Below, one piece after another: positions 43,560 through 54,004 of a DNA stretch of 64,000 nucleotides. The notes below the pieces were generated by a model that was not told the DNA's origin, did no database searches, and saw nothing but the letters and a program-made list of their open reading frames with translations. A program made the position numbers and the translations under genes. The DNA comes from Gymnothorax reevesii (lineage: Eukaryota > Chordata > Actinopteri > Anguilliformes > Muraenidae), in the NCBI GenBank assembly GCA_029721435.1, contig CM056577.1:116372219-116436218 (forward strand), given 5' to 3'. Numbering within the stretch: the first letter of the stretch is position 1; each line of letters begins with the position of its first letter.

Positions 43560-44546
43560 AATAAGACACTAACAGCAATAGAACAACTTAAAAATATAAA
43601 AAAACAACAGTCAGTGCATACACAAGTCCGGCCCACTACTTATCTCCCTTCCCCATCCCTCCCTCGTGACGCATTGAGAAGTCTTATGGCTCTGGGCGTG
43701 AAGGACCTCCAGAGTCTCTCAGTGGAGCAGCTCATTCAGAGCAGCCTCCCATAAATTATGCAAATGAGGTCATAAATGAAAAATAACTACGCAAGCTAAG
43801 CAAGGTAGCGAAGACAATGAAAAACAAAATTTCCATAAAGAATGTAAATGAGGACATACATATGAAAATATTTAAAAGGCACAAAAAGAATATGTTCTAC
43901 ATAAACCCTGCTCAGGGACCACAGATGAAAATTAACCCTTGGGCTCAATCTGGCTCAGTCTTCATGTTGTGCCTTGTCCCTGCCAAATAAACATAAAATA
44001 AATAAATAAATAAATACATTTCAAACTGATCAGACAAAAACATCGATTTATAAGGTATGCAAGACAGAAAAGTCTATGAAAAACAAAAAAATGTGCATAA
44101 ATCATGCAAAAGAAGGCACAGGTATGAAATTCTTTCAAACGGCATGACTAGACCATGTAGTGCACAAACCCTTTAAATCTAAAACCGGTCTGACAAGCTT
44201 TATGAATTATGATCTACACAAGATGGGTATGATGGACGGGTAAAAGGACTGACCCCATTTTAACACAATGTTGTTGTCAGGGATAATAACAAAGTATGTA
44301 AAAGTCACTCAGTGAAACAAGGCAATCAGAGATGGCAGACTTCACCCCATTCACGCAAATATTGGCAAGTGCGAAACACAGACTGACAGACATACAAACA
44401 AGCACTCAGAGCTTCTGAAAACAGTACATCATGCCCACTCCGTCAGGTGAAGTACTTAAAAATCAAGAAATAGAAGCAAACCACAAGTGCTACCTATCGT
44501 TAGGAGCTATTGTTCGGTGTAAACCATCAAACTCACAACCTTTCAG
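43560..44546. other. Receptor intron 1, last part
   Basis: About 1 kb, A-rich, with repeated CAAATGAGG/AAATGAGGTCAT and TATGAAAAT words near 43760-44110, suggesting an old degenerate repeat. No gene. Confidence 0.4.
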
Positions 44547-44738
44547 AAAAACTGACTTTAATCTGCTTGGCATTTATCACAGCAAAACGTGGCCGTTTTG
44601 ATTAATCTAAGATGATTTTGTGAGAACTAAATGCATTTAAATTTCATTTTTGTATCTCTGACTGCTTGGGAATTTTTGGTGTACTTTTAACCAGTACTGC
44701 AAATGTGATCTCACATAAAATCTCCCTGTTTTTCACAG

Positions 44739-44813
44739 GCTCCGATGGCCTTTATGTCAATACTGAAGAACAGGGGCCAGGAGCCAAGCAGGGCACTGCT
44801 GCTGGTCAATATG
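44739..44813 (+). CDS. Receptor exon 2, copy 1 (YVNT motif)
   Basis: 75-bp exon, phase 1 at both ends, between acceptor CCCTGTTTTTCACAG and donor GTACAT. It encodes SDGLYVNTEEQGPGAKQGTA then AGQY. Tyr-Val-Asn fits the YxN consensus of the Grb2 SH2 domain (known consensus; binding here is inference). SDGxYVN stretches are seen in cytoplasmic tails of fish C-type-lectin receptors. Because the exon is symmetric, it can be included, skipped or combined with its duplicate without changing the frame. Confidence 0.75.
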
Positions 44814-45489
44814 GTACATTGTATTCGCATTTGAGCTTTCCTATACACATACAGTACTTATACTGTACACTGTATACAGTGGTATTCAACGTCATTCCTG
44901 GAGGCCCGCTGTGTGTGCAGGTTTTAGTTCCAACCACAATTGTAATTGCAGGATTTAACGAGCTGTTGTCCTAATTAAGTGCATTTCATGTTTAGACCAG
45001 TTATTTGACCTCTTAACCCAAATGTTAACAGAAATATATATGTTTCCCATTAACAATAAAAAAATTCCATCCCAAAATTCCGTTGTATCAGAACAAACAG
45101 AATAAAGTGAATGAAAACAATATAACCAATCAAATCAAAGACGTAGGAGGCTCCTAATTGGTAAAAACTAATGGGCACATTTTGACAAATTTATTCAACC
45201 AGCAAATGATAAAAGAGTAAAACCAGTTTTGAGTTATGATAATCTAATTAAGTTCACATAAATTGTTAGAAATCGGTGATTTCTATGTTTGTTTTTAGGA
45301 TGTTTTAGTTTGCTATTTATTTATTTATCATATTTATTCTTTTAGAGTATGTATGTTTCTGAAAGATTGCGCTGTCTTTGGTGTTTTCCTCTTGTTTCTG
45401 TCTTGTGGTGTCTTGCCTTTTTCATCACACTCTCTTCCCTGTAATTTCGGTTAGGTATTTCCACTTCCTTCTCGCTCACTTTTCTATTT

Positions 45490-46500
45490 CATACGTGCTC
45501 CGCCCTCTAACGGGCTTCGCTATTGGTTACACCTAAGGCGAAGGTCGTTAGGGATCAGCTGTTTGTGAGTTATGGCGGGCTGGCGCAGGGGGCCCCTCTG
45601 TCAACACAGCGCTTCGCCCACTGGATTTGTGACGCGATCTGCAGGGCCTATTCAGCGGCAGGTCTGGTGGCCCCAGCAGGACTGACCGCACACTCCACCC
45701 AGGGGATTGCTTCCTCTACGGCACTACTTAGGGGCGTGTCGGTAGAGGAAATTTGCAGGGCAGCCTCTTGGTTATCGACATCTACTTTTGCGCGATCATA
45801 TCTCAGGGATATGACTGCTGACTCAGTGGCGCATTCGGTCTTGGGAACCCTGCCGGAGGGGTCCCCTTCCAGCACTAACTAGCAGTTGATCATGGCTGAC
45901 CTGGGGCGAGGCATCCCGGGGGTGCCCCGCCCGCAGCTGTTAGGCGTGCCATGGGAAAGTGACATGGCCTCTCCCAAGCATTGGGGTGAGAGCCCCCATT
46001 GGAGAGAGAGCCCCTTCCAGCAGTAGCTGTGGTTATGTTGGTACCATGATCGGGGTGTGGCACTCAGGTGTGCCTACCCTGGGGGATGAGGCCGACATGG
46101 GGGGAACGATATCAGGAGAAGCCCCCTTTTGTTCACATAACGGCTGATGTTGCTGGTCCGTAACCTGACGCGATGCACTCTGGCTGTGCCCGCCCGCAGG
46201 TGCGAGCCCTGTTATTGGAATAACAACGGTCAAGCCCTGCCATTTTTCCTGGGAGGGGCCTGATAGGGAGGGGTCCCTCCCAGCGCCAGTAATGGTTTGA
46301 GTGCTACTTTGCCACCACCTGGGGCGGGATACGCAGACTGGCGGTGTGCGCCCCAGGGTGTGGATAGGTTTCGAGCGGTTGCGAGAGGATCTGCGTGGCC
46401 AGGGTCCACCTGGGGTACATCCATCCCTGCCGGCCTTCACTTTAGGTGTAACTAATAGCGAAGCCCGTTAGTGGGCTACGCACGTATTCATAGAACTGGA
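45490..46500 (+). mobile_element. DIRS-like retroelement fragment with inverted ends
   Basis: The left end CTCTAACGGGCTTCGCTATT then GGTTACACCTAAGG is repeated, inverted, at 46440-46480 (reversed: CACTAACGGGCTTCGCTATT then AGTTACACCTAAAG). Between them lie a tyrosine-recombinase end and a non-coding 3' region of about 550 bp. DIRS elements have inverted termini and a tyrosine recombinase instead of a DDE integrase. Reverse transcriptase and RNase H are missing. Confidence 0.75.
45523..45882 (+). pseudogene. DIRS tyrosine recombinase, C-terminal fragment
   Basis: The open frame runs out of the inverted end (no ATG) to TAG at 45880-45882. Family matches: QLFVSYGG, STQRFAHWICDAICRAY, GLTAHSTQGIASSTALLRG, VSVEEICRAASWLSTSTFAR, SYLRDM. 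The nucleophilic Tyr (ARSYLRD) is present. The usual H-S-T-R box reads HSTQ, so the second catalytic Arg is lost. The N-terminal part with the first Arg is absent. Inactive. Confidence 0.75.
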
Positions 46501-47219
46501 GTTACATCCAGGGTAACTAGTAGTTCTCATTGACTATCCGCACCTGAGAATAGTTTAGCGAGGCACGGGTGATCAGTTAGATTAGAGTTAGAACTCCACC
46601 TGTTTCCCTTCTCTCTCCTATCACCGTCCTTGCTTTTCTAGCTCCACCTCTCTCTACAGCTGTCCTGTGTTTAGCTGGGGTTCCACTTAATTTGTTAGTG
46701 TTTAAAAGGCCCACTTTTTCCTCAGCCTCTTGTCAACTCGTTTCTTCCCATAGCTCGTCTTGGTCAAATCTCGTTTCTGCGCTTTTCTGGTTTTGATTGT
46801 TGATTGCTCGTTTCTTTTGAATCTCCCGTAAGTCTCGTATTAGATTGTTTGTATTACGTTGTTTGATTGACGATTGATTGATTAGTACTTCGTTCTCCCT
46901 TGTTACCATTTTGAACCCATCTGTTTAGTCTCTCCTGCGTTCTCTCTTATCCCATCCAACTCCCCTTTTCCTTTCCCTTCCATTCCCTTAGCTCACCCCC
47001 CCCTTTGTTACTGTCTTCTGTGCAGACGGATTCTTTTGGCTTCTGGATTATTTTGCTTATCCCCCTGACTTGGATTTTGCTTTACTCTGTTTGCCTGGCT
47101 ATTGATTTATTTCTGTCTTTGACCATGAGCTTTGTCAATCCCAATAAATGCCCTGCCGATGCTGAACTGCACTTGGAGTCTAAGCCCGTTCCTTTCATAA
47201 ATCTTCCTGAAAGTACTTC

Positions 47220-47845
47220 AAATGCTTGTGTCCAGAACCTAATTTGGGGTTTACAGATTCTCAGTGTCTAATTTGATCTGTTTAAAATGGTAGACTACTT
47301 CAAATCACTTGCATTATAGAAAAACACTATCTTCAAGGTTACTTTATTCTTCATAGCATGTATGGATGTTTCCATGGCAAAAAAGAGAAGTTAACAGCTC
47401 TAAACATGAAACACTCTTATCAGCTTGTTAAAATCCTGCAATATCGATTTTGGTTGGAGCAAATAAAAAGCCAGCATCTATAGTGGGTTCCCAGAAATGA
47501 AATTTTTCATTATGTCCCTCAGGGACAACTTTGGAACTAGAGATCTGCGGGAATTGGCACACGTGTAAACAGTGAATTAATCGCAAAATTTATTCCAAAT
47601 GCAGTTCAACTACCGCATACAATATACTACTAAAATTGCCATATATAGGGTACCTAAATTTTAATGGTGGTAGCTCTTAAATTGTTAATTTTTCATAAGG
47701 TATTGAAGTTCCCCAGTTATTAACTCCCCCCTAAAATTTTGTTGCATTGTGGGCGACCCTACTGATGTATGGTTTAGATAAATTATAGCTTTAACTCAAG
47801 CATTCAGGATACTTGTAACCTCATCGGAAAAAAAAATCAACCTGT
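47220..47845. other. Unit-1-only sequence of the duplication
   Basis: About 0.6 kb that has no clear counterpart in unit 2, where a Tc1 element and a TA/GT microsatellite occupy the corresponding place. It was either lost from unit 2 or has diverged. No gene. Confidence 0.5.
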
Positions 47846-48079
47846 ATATAAAATACATTTATTGCCAAATGCATCCACAAATCTCCATTTCTCAACCATT
47901 GTAAAGTGTAACGAATAACTTTGACGTGGTTTTTCAGATCACAATCTAAACAAATCTCTGGCGAGGTGTATTCAAATCAATGGAAAGGCTAAACACCTTG
48001 CTAGCACACAAACGCAATGGATTTTATAAAGGGGAGGTTGATTTTTTTTTTTTCTTCTGACAGTACAGATAGCCAGAAT

Positions 48080-48772
48080 GCCCGATTTTAAAATAAAAAT
48101 TTATCTTGGATACGTAGCATAATGATATCCTTTCTACTTAAAATCTGCTGTAGGGACTTCAACGGTGGTACATACTGAAAAGTGTGCTTGTTTTTAGGAT
48201 CAAGAATGTATTCAATGGGCTTTACAACACTGAAGTTCTCCTTATAACACTGCTTACGCTTATGTGCGGTACTTCCCAACCCAGTCCTCAAGGACCCCCT
48301 ACCCTGCAGGTTTTTACTCTCTTTCTACTCTCTCACACCTGATCCATTTAAGGGCTTGATGCTGATTGGTTGAAAAAGATCCACCTGAACAGGATGTGCA
48401 GGAAGCTGCATTGGGCCTTAAATGGATAAGGTGTGCAAAAGTAAAGCTGCAACAAAAACCTGCAGGGTAGGGGGTCCTTGAGGACTGAGTTGGGAACCAC
48501 TGCTGTAGAGGACCACCTCTTTGTATGGACTTTTGCACAGGATTACCCCACCAGATCGCACTAGCAGTCTCTCTAATTATAAGTTCATCAACAGAGAGGT
48601 TTCTGTGACTAAAGATGTCTCTCACAGTGTCACAAAACAATGGAAAACATGCAGAACAAACCAAATGATGGAGCTCCCCTAAAAACACATCGATCACTGT
48701 GCTTGTCACGTGAACCAAATGCTCCAACTTTAGCAAAACAGCAGCAAAAACTGCTTTGAATCTGCTTGGCAT
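48080..48772 (-). pseudogene. Relic of a fish zinc-finger multigene family, copy in unit 1
   Basis: On the minus strand, before and after the MITE at 48267-48502, the sequence reads LKLEHLVHVTSTVIDVFLGE, LHHLVCSA, NLSVDELIIRETASAIWWGN and, lower down, YKENFSVVKPIEYILDP then FQYVPPLKSLQQILSRKDI. The block recurs at 51039-51383. I recognise the second part as typical of a large, uncharacterised fish family, often linked to a C2H2 finger and possibly transposon-derived. Broken by the MITE and a frame change. Antisense to the receptor. Confidence 0.5.
48267..48502. mobile_element. hAT-type MITE in unit 1 only
   Basis: Inverted arms: left TTCCCAACCCAGTCCTCAAG then GACCCCCTACCCTGCAGG; right, reversed, CAGTGGTTCCCAACTCAGTC then CTCAAGGACCCCC. 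Absent from the same site in unit 2 (about 51152), which therefore shows the empty site. The left terminus is mutated (CGGTACT for CAGTGGT). Confidence 0.75.
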
Positions 48773-48937
48773 TTATCACAGCAGAATGTGGCCATTTTGA
48801 TTAATCTAAGATGATTTTGTAAGAACTAAAAGCATTTACATTTCATTTTTCTATCTCTGACTGCTTGGGAATTGTTGGTGTACTTTTAACCAGTACTGCA
48901 AATGTGATCTCACATAAAATCTCCCTGTTTTTCACAG

Positions 48938-49012
48938 GCTCCGATGGCATTTATGCCAATACTGAAGAACAAGGACCAGGAGCAAAGCAGGGCACTGCTG
49001 TTTGTCAATACG
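48938..49012 (+). CDS. Receptor exon 2, copy 2 (YANT motif)
   Basis: 75-bp duplicate of the exon at 44739, with the same acceptor and donor sequence and phase 1-1. It encodes SDGIYANTEEQGPGAKQGTA then VCQY. The YxN spacing is kept (YVNT has become YANT), and no stop or frameshift has appeared. One new cysteine is near the end. It may be an extra exon, an alternative exon or an unused copy. Confidence 0.65.
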
Positions 49013-49512
49013 GTACATTGTATTCGCATTTGACCTTTCCAATACACATACATGTACCAGTATAGTCTAGTGCTGTGGTATTCAACGTCATTCCTGGAGG
49101 CCCGCTGTGTGTGCAGGTTTTAGTTCCAACCACAATTGTAATTGCTGGATTTTGACAAGCTGTTGTCTTAATTAACCGATTTAATGTTTAGAGCGATTAT
49201 TTGACCTCTTAACCCAAATGTTAACAGAAATATATATGTATGCCATCAACAATAAAAAAAATTCCATCCCAAAATTCCGTTGTATTAGAACAAACAGAAT
49301 AAAGTGAATGAAAACAATATAACCAATCAAATCAAAGAAGTAGGAGGCTCCTAATTGGTAAAAACTAATGGGCACATTTTGACAAATTAATTCAACCAAC
49401 AAATGATAAAAGAGTAAAACCAGTTTTGCGTTATGATAATCTAATTAAGTTCACATAAAGGTTTTTGAAAGTACTTAAAATGCTTAGAAGAAAAATAATA
49501 AAAATTTAAATA

Positions 49513-50632
49513 TACTGACCAAAACTTCCAACGCAACACATACAATTTTGAAATATTTGGTGTCCATAAAATTTTTGAGCCATGATAAATCAACTACAGC
49601 TTAAAAGCTGCGAAAATTGTTTTGATTTTGTCGTGTGGGCAGCTCGTTCCGCTTGATTGCGCATTGTTTAGAATTTTGCCTATCCGTCAGGCTGAGTAGA
49701 ACTCATTGACCAATCCTTCGAGAATTTGGTCAATAAATAGCCGTAGCAATGGGCAACTTAAATATTCCTCTGCATTATCCTGGGTAACCCGCCATGGTTT
49801 GGTGTTGACTCCTGCACGTCGCTGCGTCCATCTGTGATGGTTAAGGGCACATTTGGGTTGGAATGCTCTCAGGTGGAACAGGGTGCTCTTCTCCGATGAA
49901 TGAAGATTCAAGTTGAGTGTGTCTGACGGAAGACTGCGTGTATGGCGTAGGCAACGAGAATGTTATACTGACGCTACCATCCTGCAGCGTGACTGCTGGG
50001 GTGGACCCAGAGTGATGGTTTGGGCTGGAATAAGCGGTAGACACAAGACAGACCTCATTTTCATCGATGGAAACCTCAGTGCGGCCCGTTACCGTAACGA
50101 CATCCTTACCCCTGTCGCAGTTCCACTCATCCATCGCTATCGCCTAACACTGCAACAGGGTAACGCGAGACCACATGTCGCCAGAGTCTGTCAGCACTAC
50201 CTGAGGCAGAATAATGTTCAGTGTCTTGATTGGCCTGCGTATTCCTCAGATTTAAACCCTATAGAACATCAATCGGATATTCTGGATCGCCGGGTGAGAA
50301 GGCGTGATCTAGAACCAGCCACAGTCCAACAGTTGCGTCAAGCACTCCAGGAGGAATGGGACCGCATCACACAGGCTGAAATTCGGCATTTGATTGACTC
50401 CATGCATCGCAGAATCCAGGCTGTGTGTTACGCCAGAGGAGGCCATACAAGATACTGACCTCGGTGATCCAGAATTGTGCCTTCAACTGATGCAATGAAT
50501 TGGAAACCAGGAAAAATCTGTTCTTCATTCCTGAGTCTAAAACTGTGTTTTTGATTTGAATCTTAATATTTGTTATGTATTGTTAAATGTATACAATAAA
50601 CCCAAGTGTTGCGTTGGAAGTTTTGGTCAGTA
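49513..50632 (+). mobile_element. Tc1-like transposon, internally deleted, both TIRs
   Basis: 27-bp identical inverted ends TACTGACCAAAACTTCCAAC GCAACAC, with TA outside each (49511-49512, 50633-50634). 1,120 bp. It is in unit 2 only, so it inserted after the duplication. The region before the first catalytic Asp is deleted or scrambled. Confidence 0.9.
49850..50458 (+). pseudogene. Tc1-like transposase, C-terminal two-thirds
   Basis: The first catalytic Asp survives in RVLFSDE but is followed at once by TGA (about 49902-49904). The open part reads VSDGRLRVWRRQRECYTDAT, GGPRVMVWAGISG, LTLQQGNARPHVARVCQHYL, LNPIEH, ARGGHTRY. The second catalytic Asp is replaced by Gly (QQGNARPH). The Glu remains (NPIEH). 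It is clearly inactive. Confidence 0.85.
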
Positions 50633-50644
50633 TATATATAGATA

Positions 50645-50694
<50 letters not shown>

Positions 50695-50715
50695 AAATAT
50701 ATATTTATATATCAA
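50633..50715. repeat. Compound TA/GT microsatellite
   Basis: TA run, then about 15 GT units, then TA and AT-rich runs, directly after the Tc1 element. Its TA-rich nature offers ready Tc1 target sites. Confidence 0.9.
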
Positions 50716-50999
50716 CCTCTCCCATATAAAATTCGTTTATTTCCAAATGCATCCACAAATCTCTGTTTCTTACCCATTGTAAGATGTAACGAATAACTTT
50801 ACATTGTGACCTGAAAAACAACGTCAACAAAAAATCACTGCCTAAGTGTATAAAAATCAATGGAAAGGCTAATTAGCTAGCTACCACACAAACACGATGG
50901 ATTTTATTAAGGGGAGGTTGATTTTTTTTTTTCTGATGACAGTACAGATTGGCAGAATGCCTGAGTTTAAAATAATAATTTATTTTGGCTACATATTAT

Positions 51000-51393
51000 T
51001 AATGATATCCTCTCCACTTAAAAGCTGCTGTAGGGACTTCAACATTGGTACATACTGAAAAGTGTGCTTGGTTTTAGCATCAAGAATGTATTCAATGGCT
51101 CTACAACACTCAACTTCTCCTTATAATACTGCTTATGCTTATGTGCAGTACTTAGAGGACCACCTCTTTGTATGGACCTTTGCCCGGGATTACCCCACCA
51201 AATTGCACTAGCAGTTTCTCTCATCATAAGTTCATTAACAGAGAGGTTTCTCTGACTAAAGGTGTCTGTCACAATGTCACAAGACAATGGAACACGTGCA
51301 GAACAAACCAAATGATGGAGCTCCCCTAAAAATACATCGATCACTGTGCTTGTCACATGAACCAAATGCTCCAACTTCAGCAAAACAGCTGCA
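51000..51393 (-). pseudogene. Zinc-finger family relic, copy in unit 2
   Basis: Second copy of the block at 48080-48772. It reads LKLEHLVHVTSTVIDVFLGE, LHHLVCSARVPLSCDI, NLSVNELMMRETASAIWWGN, then YKEKLSVVEPLNTFLMLKP. The frame is open for 114 codons, without the MITE. Differences from the unit 1 copy include many replacements, so I see no sign of selection by eye. Confidence 0.5.
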
Positions 51394-51510
51394 AATCTTT
51401 GCTCTATGACCTTTTTTTAGTCCTCAGGATGAGAACTACTATTTGAGGGAATGGGCATATCTGACCACTCTACACACTCTTCCCTGCACTTCATCCACAG
51501 AAGCTATCCT
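51394..51510. other. Flank between duplication and zinc-finger exon
   Basis: Probably the continuation of the antisense zinc-finger relic; too short to assign. Confidence 0.3.
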
Positions 51511-51630
51511 GGGGTGCGTTTCCCAAAATGACAGATGCTAACTTACATAGTTGGACCGATTGACTGTGAATGGACGAACTATGTAAGTTGCTTACTTAGA
51601 TAGCAACTAAGCTTTTGGGAAACGCACCCC
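51511..51630. mobile_element. Hairpin MITE with GGGGTGCGTTTCCCAAAA ends
   Basis: 120 bp with 18-bp perfect inverted ends (GGGGTGCGTTTCCCAAAA and TTTTGGGAAACGCACCCC) and a partly self-complementary interior (AACTTACATAGTT...AACTATGTAAGTT). Half of another copy lies at 59738-59805. Confidence 0.85.
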
Positions 51631-51701
51631 TGGTTGTTACAACTACTCCAGGTTTAAAATCAACCAATGTATGATGGCAACGTTTTCGGTTTTTATGTGA
51701 T

Positions 51702-51935
51702 TTAAATGTAGCATAAATGTTTGTTTCTTTGAAAGTCATAGCCTAAAAACATATGAAGGACAGTCACATTTCCTTTGAGATGTGTATTTATGTGTCCAAA
51801 ATAATCCCTCTCTGATGCTAAATCACTGCAAGCACAAAGGTGGCAATCGTATATAGCTTCCTCTTTGTGAATGATGCCTGTGGAGTGGATATTACTTTGG
51901 TGGACAATCTGCATGGACAGTACAGGTATGTACAT
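51702..51935 (-). pseudogene. C2H2 zinc-finger exon of the same family
   Basis: The minus strand reads EEAIYDCHLCACSDLASERD then YFGHINTHLKGNVTVLHMF. C-x2-C-x13-H-x3-H forms a C2H2 finger; the second half usual in this fish family (C-x-F-x-x-C) has lost its cysteines. It lies upstream, on the same strand, of the relic at 51000-51393, as in an exon 1-exon 2 arrangement. Confidence 0.5.
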
Positions 51936-52213
51936 GGAAAGTGAAAAAGTGATGCTTTAACTTGTAGTGATGCAAAAGCTGGAACCTACTTGACTCTATT
52001 TCTGTGCATCCCATACAACTTCATATTCCCACCATCTGAACCCGAGACAGCTGGTCCTCACCATCACCCAATTTTTGCTGAAACCATGAAAAAAAAAATC
52101 TCCAGGAAGTCCATATCTTTACGTCTTTTGGCATTTGTGGATTGGACCTCTCCTCAGCTCAATGAAAAAATTGGTTCAACTGAGTGAATAGACAAGTTTG
52201 ATGGCCAATGGCA
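51936..52213. other. No gene recognised
   Basis: Short stretch between the zinc-finger relic and a hAT element; a 65-codon frame (51990-52187) has no domain. Confidence 0.4.
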
Positions 52214-52221
52214 CAATGGAG

Positions 52222-52802
52222 CAGTGGCGGCTCGTGAACTGGCAATAGGGGAAGCTCAAACATTCCCTTAAAATTAATGACTGGTCATGACCTGTTTTCA
52301 ATCATTCATTTAAATTACCTTAACAGAAACTCCGAAAACTCTCTACATTATCAGATGTGGCCAGTTTTCATTTATAACGCATACTGATTATGACTCCAGA
52401 CTTCTCTAGCTTTTATTTACTCAGGGGTTGGGGTTGGAAGCAATGCATTTGTTTCATGATTGTTTAAATGAAATAAAATACTTTGAAACGTCTTTATACT
52501 GTTCCATTGCTTCAAACTCCTCCATGCACAAGCACTTAAATTCCACGCGAAAATCTCGTACATGCGTTGATAGAATAATTGCTGTCTACAGCAGAGGAAC
52601 GTGAAAATGCCACTTAAACTCATGCCGAATGCGTGAGAGTTGACAGGTACGCGTTATTAATGAAAACTGGCCGCATCAGATCATGTTGAGTTTTCGAAGT
52701 TTCTGTTACTGTCATTTAAATTAATGATTGAAAACAGGAACAATCATTAACTTTAACGGATTGTTTGAGCTTCCCCTGTTGCCAATTCACGAGCCGCCAC
52801 TG
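52222..52802. mobile_element. Non-autonomous hAT element with about 170-bp TIRs
   Basis: 581 bp. The ends CAGTGGCGGCTCGTGAACTG and, reversed, CAGTGGCGGCTCGTGAATTG start inverted arms that match for about 170 bp (GGGGAAGCTCAAACA, TGTTTTCAATCATT, GGCCAGTTTTCATT). The target duplication is CAATGGAG (52214-52221) and CAATGGAA (52803-52810). No coding. A longer relative lies at 32386. Confidence 0.9.
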
Positions 52803-52810
52803 CAATGGAA

Positions 52811-52960
52811 GACTGTTTTCTTTACAGAAAAGTCACGTTTCTAACTTAACAGAGCGGATAGATGGAGGATCTTTATGCTGACATCATTGTGGTGCGCAAG
52901 GTGGCACATGGTGGTGGAGTGCTGGTTTGGGTGGGAAATCATTTGTGATGTTTTCACATG
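52811..52960 (+). pseudogene. Tc1-like transposase scrap
   Basis: Reads VFFTEKSRF, a stop, LNRADRW, then KVAHGGGVLVW in a second frame, corresponding to the first-Asp region (LFTDESRF in active relatives) and the GGGsVmvW strand. The Asp itself is changed to Glu. No TIR seen. Confidence 0.6.
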
Positions 52961-53287
52961 CGTGCACATGGCCCCTACAGAAAACCCAGTTTTTGCCTAT
53001 TTATGCATGGCTGCCCTTACCATGGTCGGTCAGTGACAGTCTTTGTTTTCCATTCTCAGACAGAAACAGGGAAATAAAGTTCCAAAAAATGACTCAGAGG
53101 CAGGTGCCCACAGTCAGAAGTGAAGAGATCCTACTCCTGTTGATGGGCAAAAAATTGGTTTTCTGTAGGGGCTGTGTGCACGCATGTTTTGCTCACATAG
53201 ACTGCGTCAAACAGTACTTGCACTCATCCTCAATTGTCTCAGACCCCTCTTCTCATGATCAGTTTTGGTTGCTGTCTGGACTCTGTC

Positions 53288-53551
53288 TCATACAGGCTGT
53301 AACCAGAAGTGGCGCTCTTGAGCTGCCATCATTAGTTGTGGCTGCCCTAAGCGGGGTCGGTCAGTGATAGTGCCCGCGTTCCATTCTCGGATAGACAGCC
53401 GACTGACTGCTGAACGGTGACAGCGCACATGACGCATCACGTCTCGGCGGCTGAGACCTGCCCGTAACATGCCAAAGGCTCGTTTTCTCTGTCCTGTGTC
53501 ACCAGCCCTTCCATTTTCTTGATGCATTTGCATTTTTCCTTTTTTTTTCAT
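53288..53551 (-). pseudogene. Tc1-like transposase N-terminus
   Basis: The minus strand reads QRKRAFGMLRAGLSRRDVMR then HVRCHRSAVSRL and ITDRPRLGQPQ: the first helix-turn-helix and RPRxGxP linker of the same Tc1 lineage as 29687-30700. Opposite in strand to the scrap at 52811, so the two are not one simple copy. Confidence 0.65.
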
Positions 53552-53559
53552 GTAGGCTA

Positions 53560-54000
53560 TTGATCACACCCAAAAGAGCAAGTCAAGTGTCACTGTATAC
53601 ATCATGAACTGCTCAGTGTTTGTTATGACTGAAGTGATTGACGTGCGAGTGGCGCGCGTCAGGATTACAATACCACTCGCTTTTCTTTATTTCCTCTCGT
53701 GCCTTACTGGAAAAGCAATAAAAATCAATCGATTCTTCAATTTGCTGCAAATACAGAACTTACCTCACCTGTGCGTTTTTAATGGGGCTGAGTATACAAA
53801 CCAAGAATATAGACATGCAAATGGATGGCGTCTTTTGCCCTGTACGGAAAACTCATAAATAATAAACCCCACAATGCTACTAACAAGTGCAAATTTTTAC
53901 ATGCCATTTCTTGCTACATGAAAAAGATTTAAGTCAAACGATTCTATTCTCTATTATGGGAACTTCCATATTTGGGTTGGTGATTGTACTGTGTTAAATG
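53560..54000. other. No gene recognised
   Basis: Intron-like sequence between Tc1 pieces. The 84-codon frame at 53604-53858 shows no recognised domain. Confidence 0.4.
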
Positions 54001-54004
54001 AAAT

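Larger units (their letters stand above)
45264..47197 (+). repeat. Solo LTR with TAAAT duplication, hosting a DIRS fragment
   Basis: Starts TGTTAGAAATCGGTG and ends CCGTTCCTTTCA, flanked by TAAAT (45259-45263 and 47198-47202). Comparison with unit 2 of the segmental duplication confirms the insertion. AATAAA at 47143-47148 lies about 50 bp before the end. About 1.0 kb in the middle is a DIRS-type piece, so the LTR proper is about 0.9 kb. Confidence 0.85.
44547..48744. repeat. Segmental duplication, unit 1
   Basis: Homologous to 48745-51393 and directly adjacent to it, head to tail. Shared blocks: 44547-45263 with 48745-49460 (receptor exon 2), a bridge at GAAAGTACTT.AAATGCTT (47208 and 49467), then 47850-48266 and 48503-48744 with 50700-51393. 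Unit 1 alone carries a solo LTR (45264-47197) and a hAT MITE (48267-48502), so these came after the duplication. Confidence 0.9.
48745..51393. repeat. Segmental duplication, unit 2
   Basis: Tandem copy of 44547-48744. It lacks the solo LTR and hAT MITE but holds a Tc1 element (49513-50632) that unit 1 lacks. The junction is at AGCAAAAACTG. Sequence agreement in shared blocks is high by eye (few substitutions per line). Confidence 0.9.

Noticed and set aside
45648..46440. Frames antisense to and downstream of the DIRS recombinase (up to 135 codons)
   Set aside because: The antisense one is a shadow of the recombinase; the others lie in the non-coding DIRS 3' region and lack any recognised domain.
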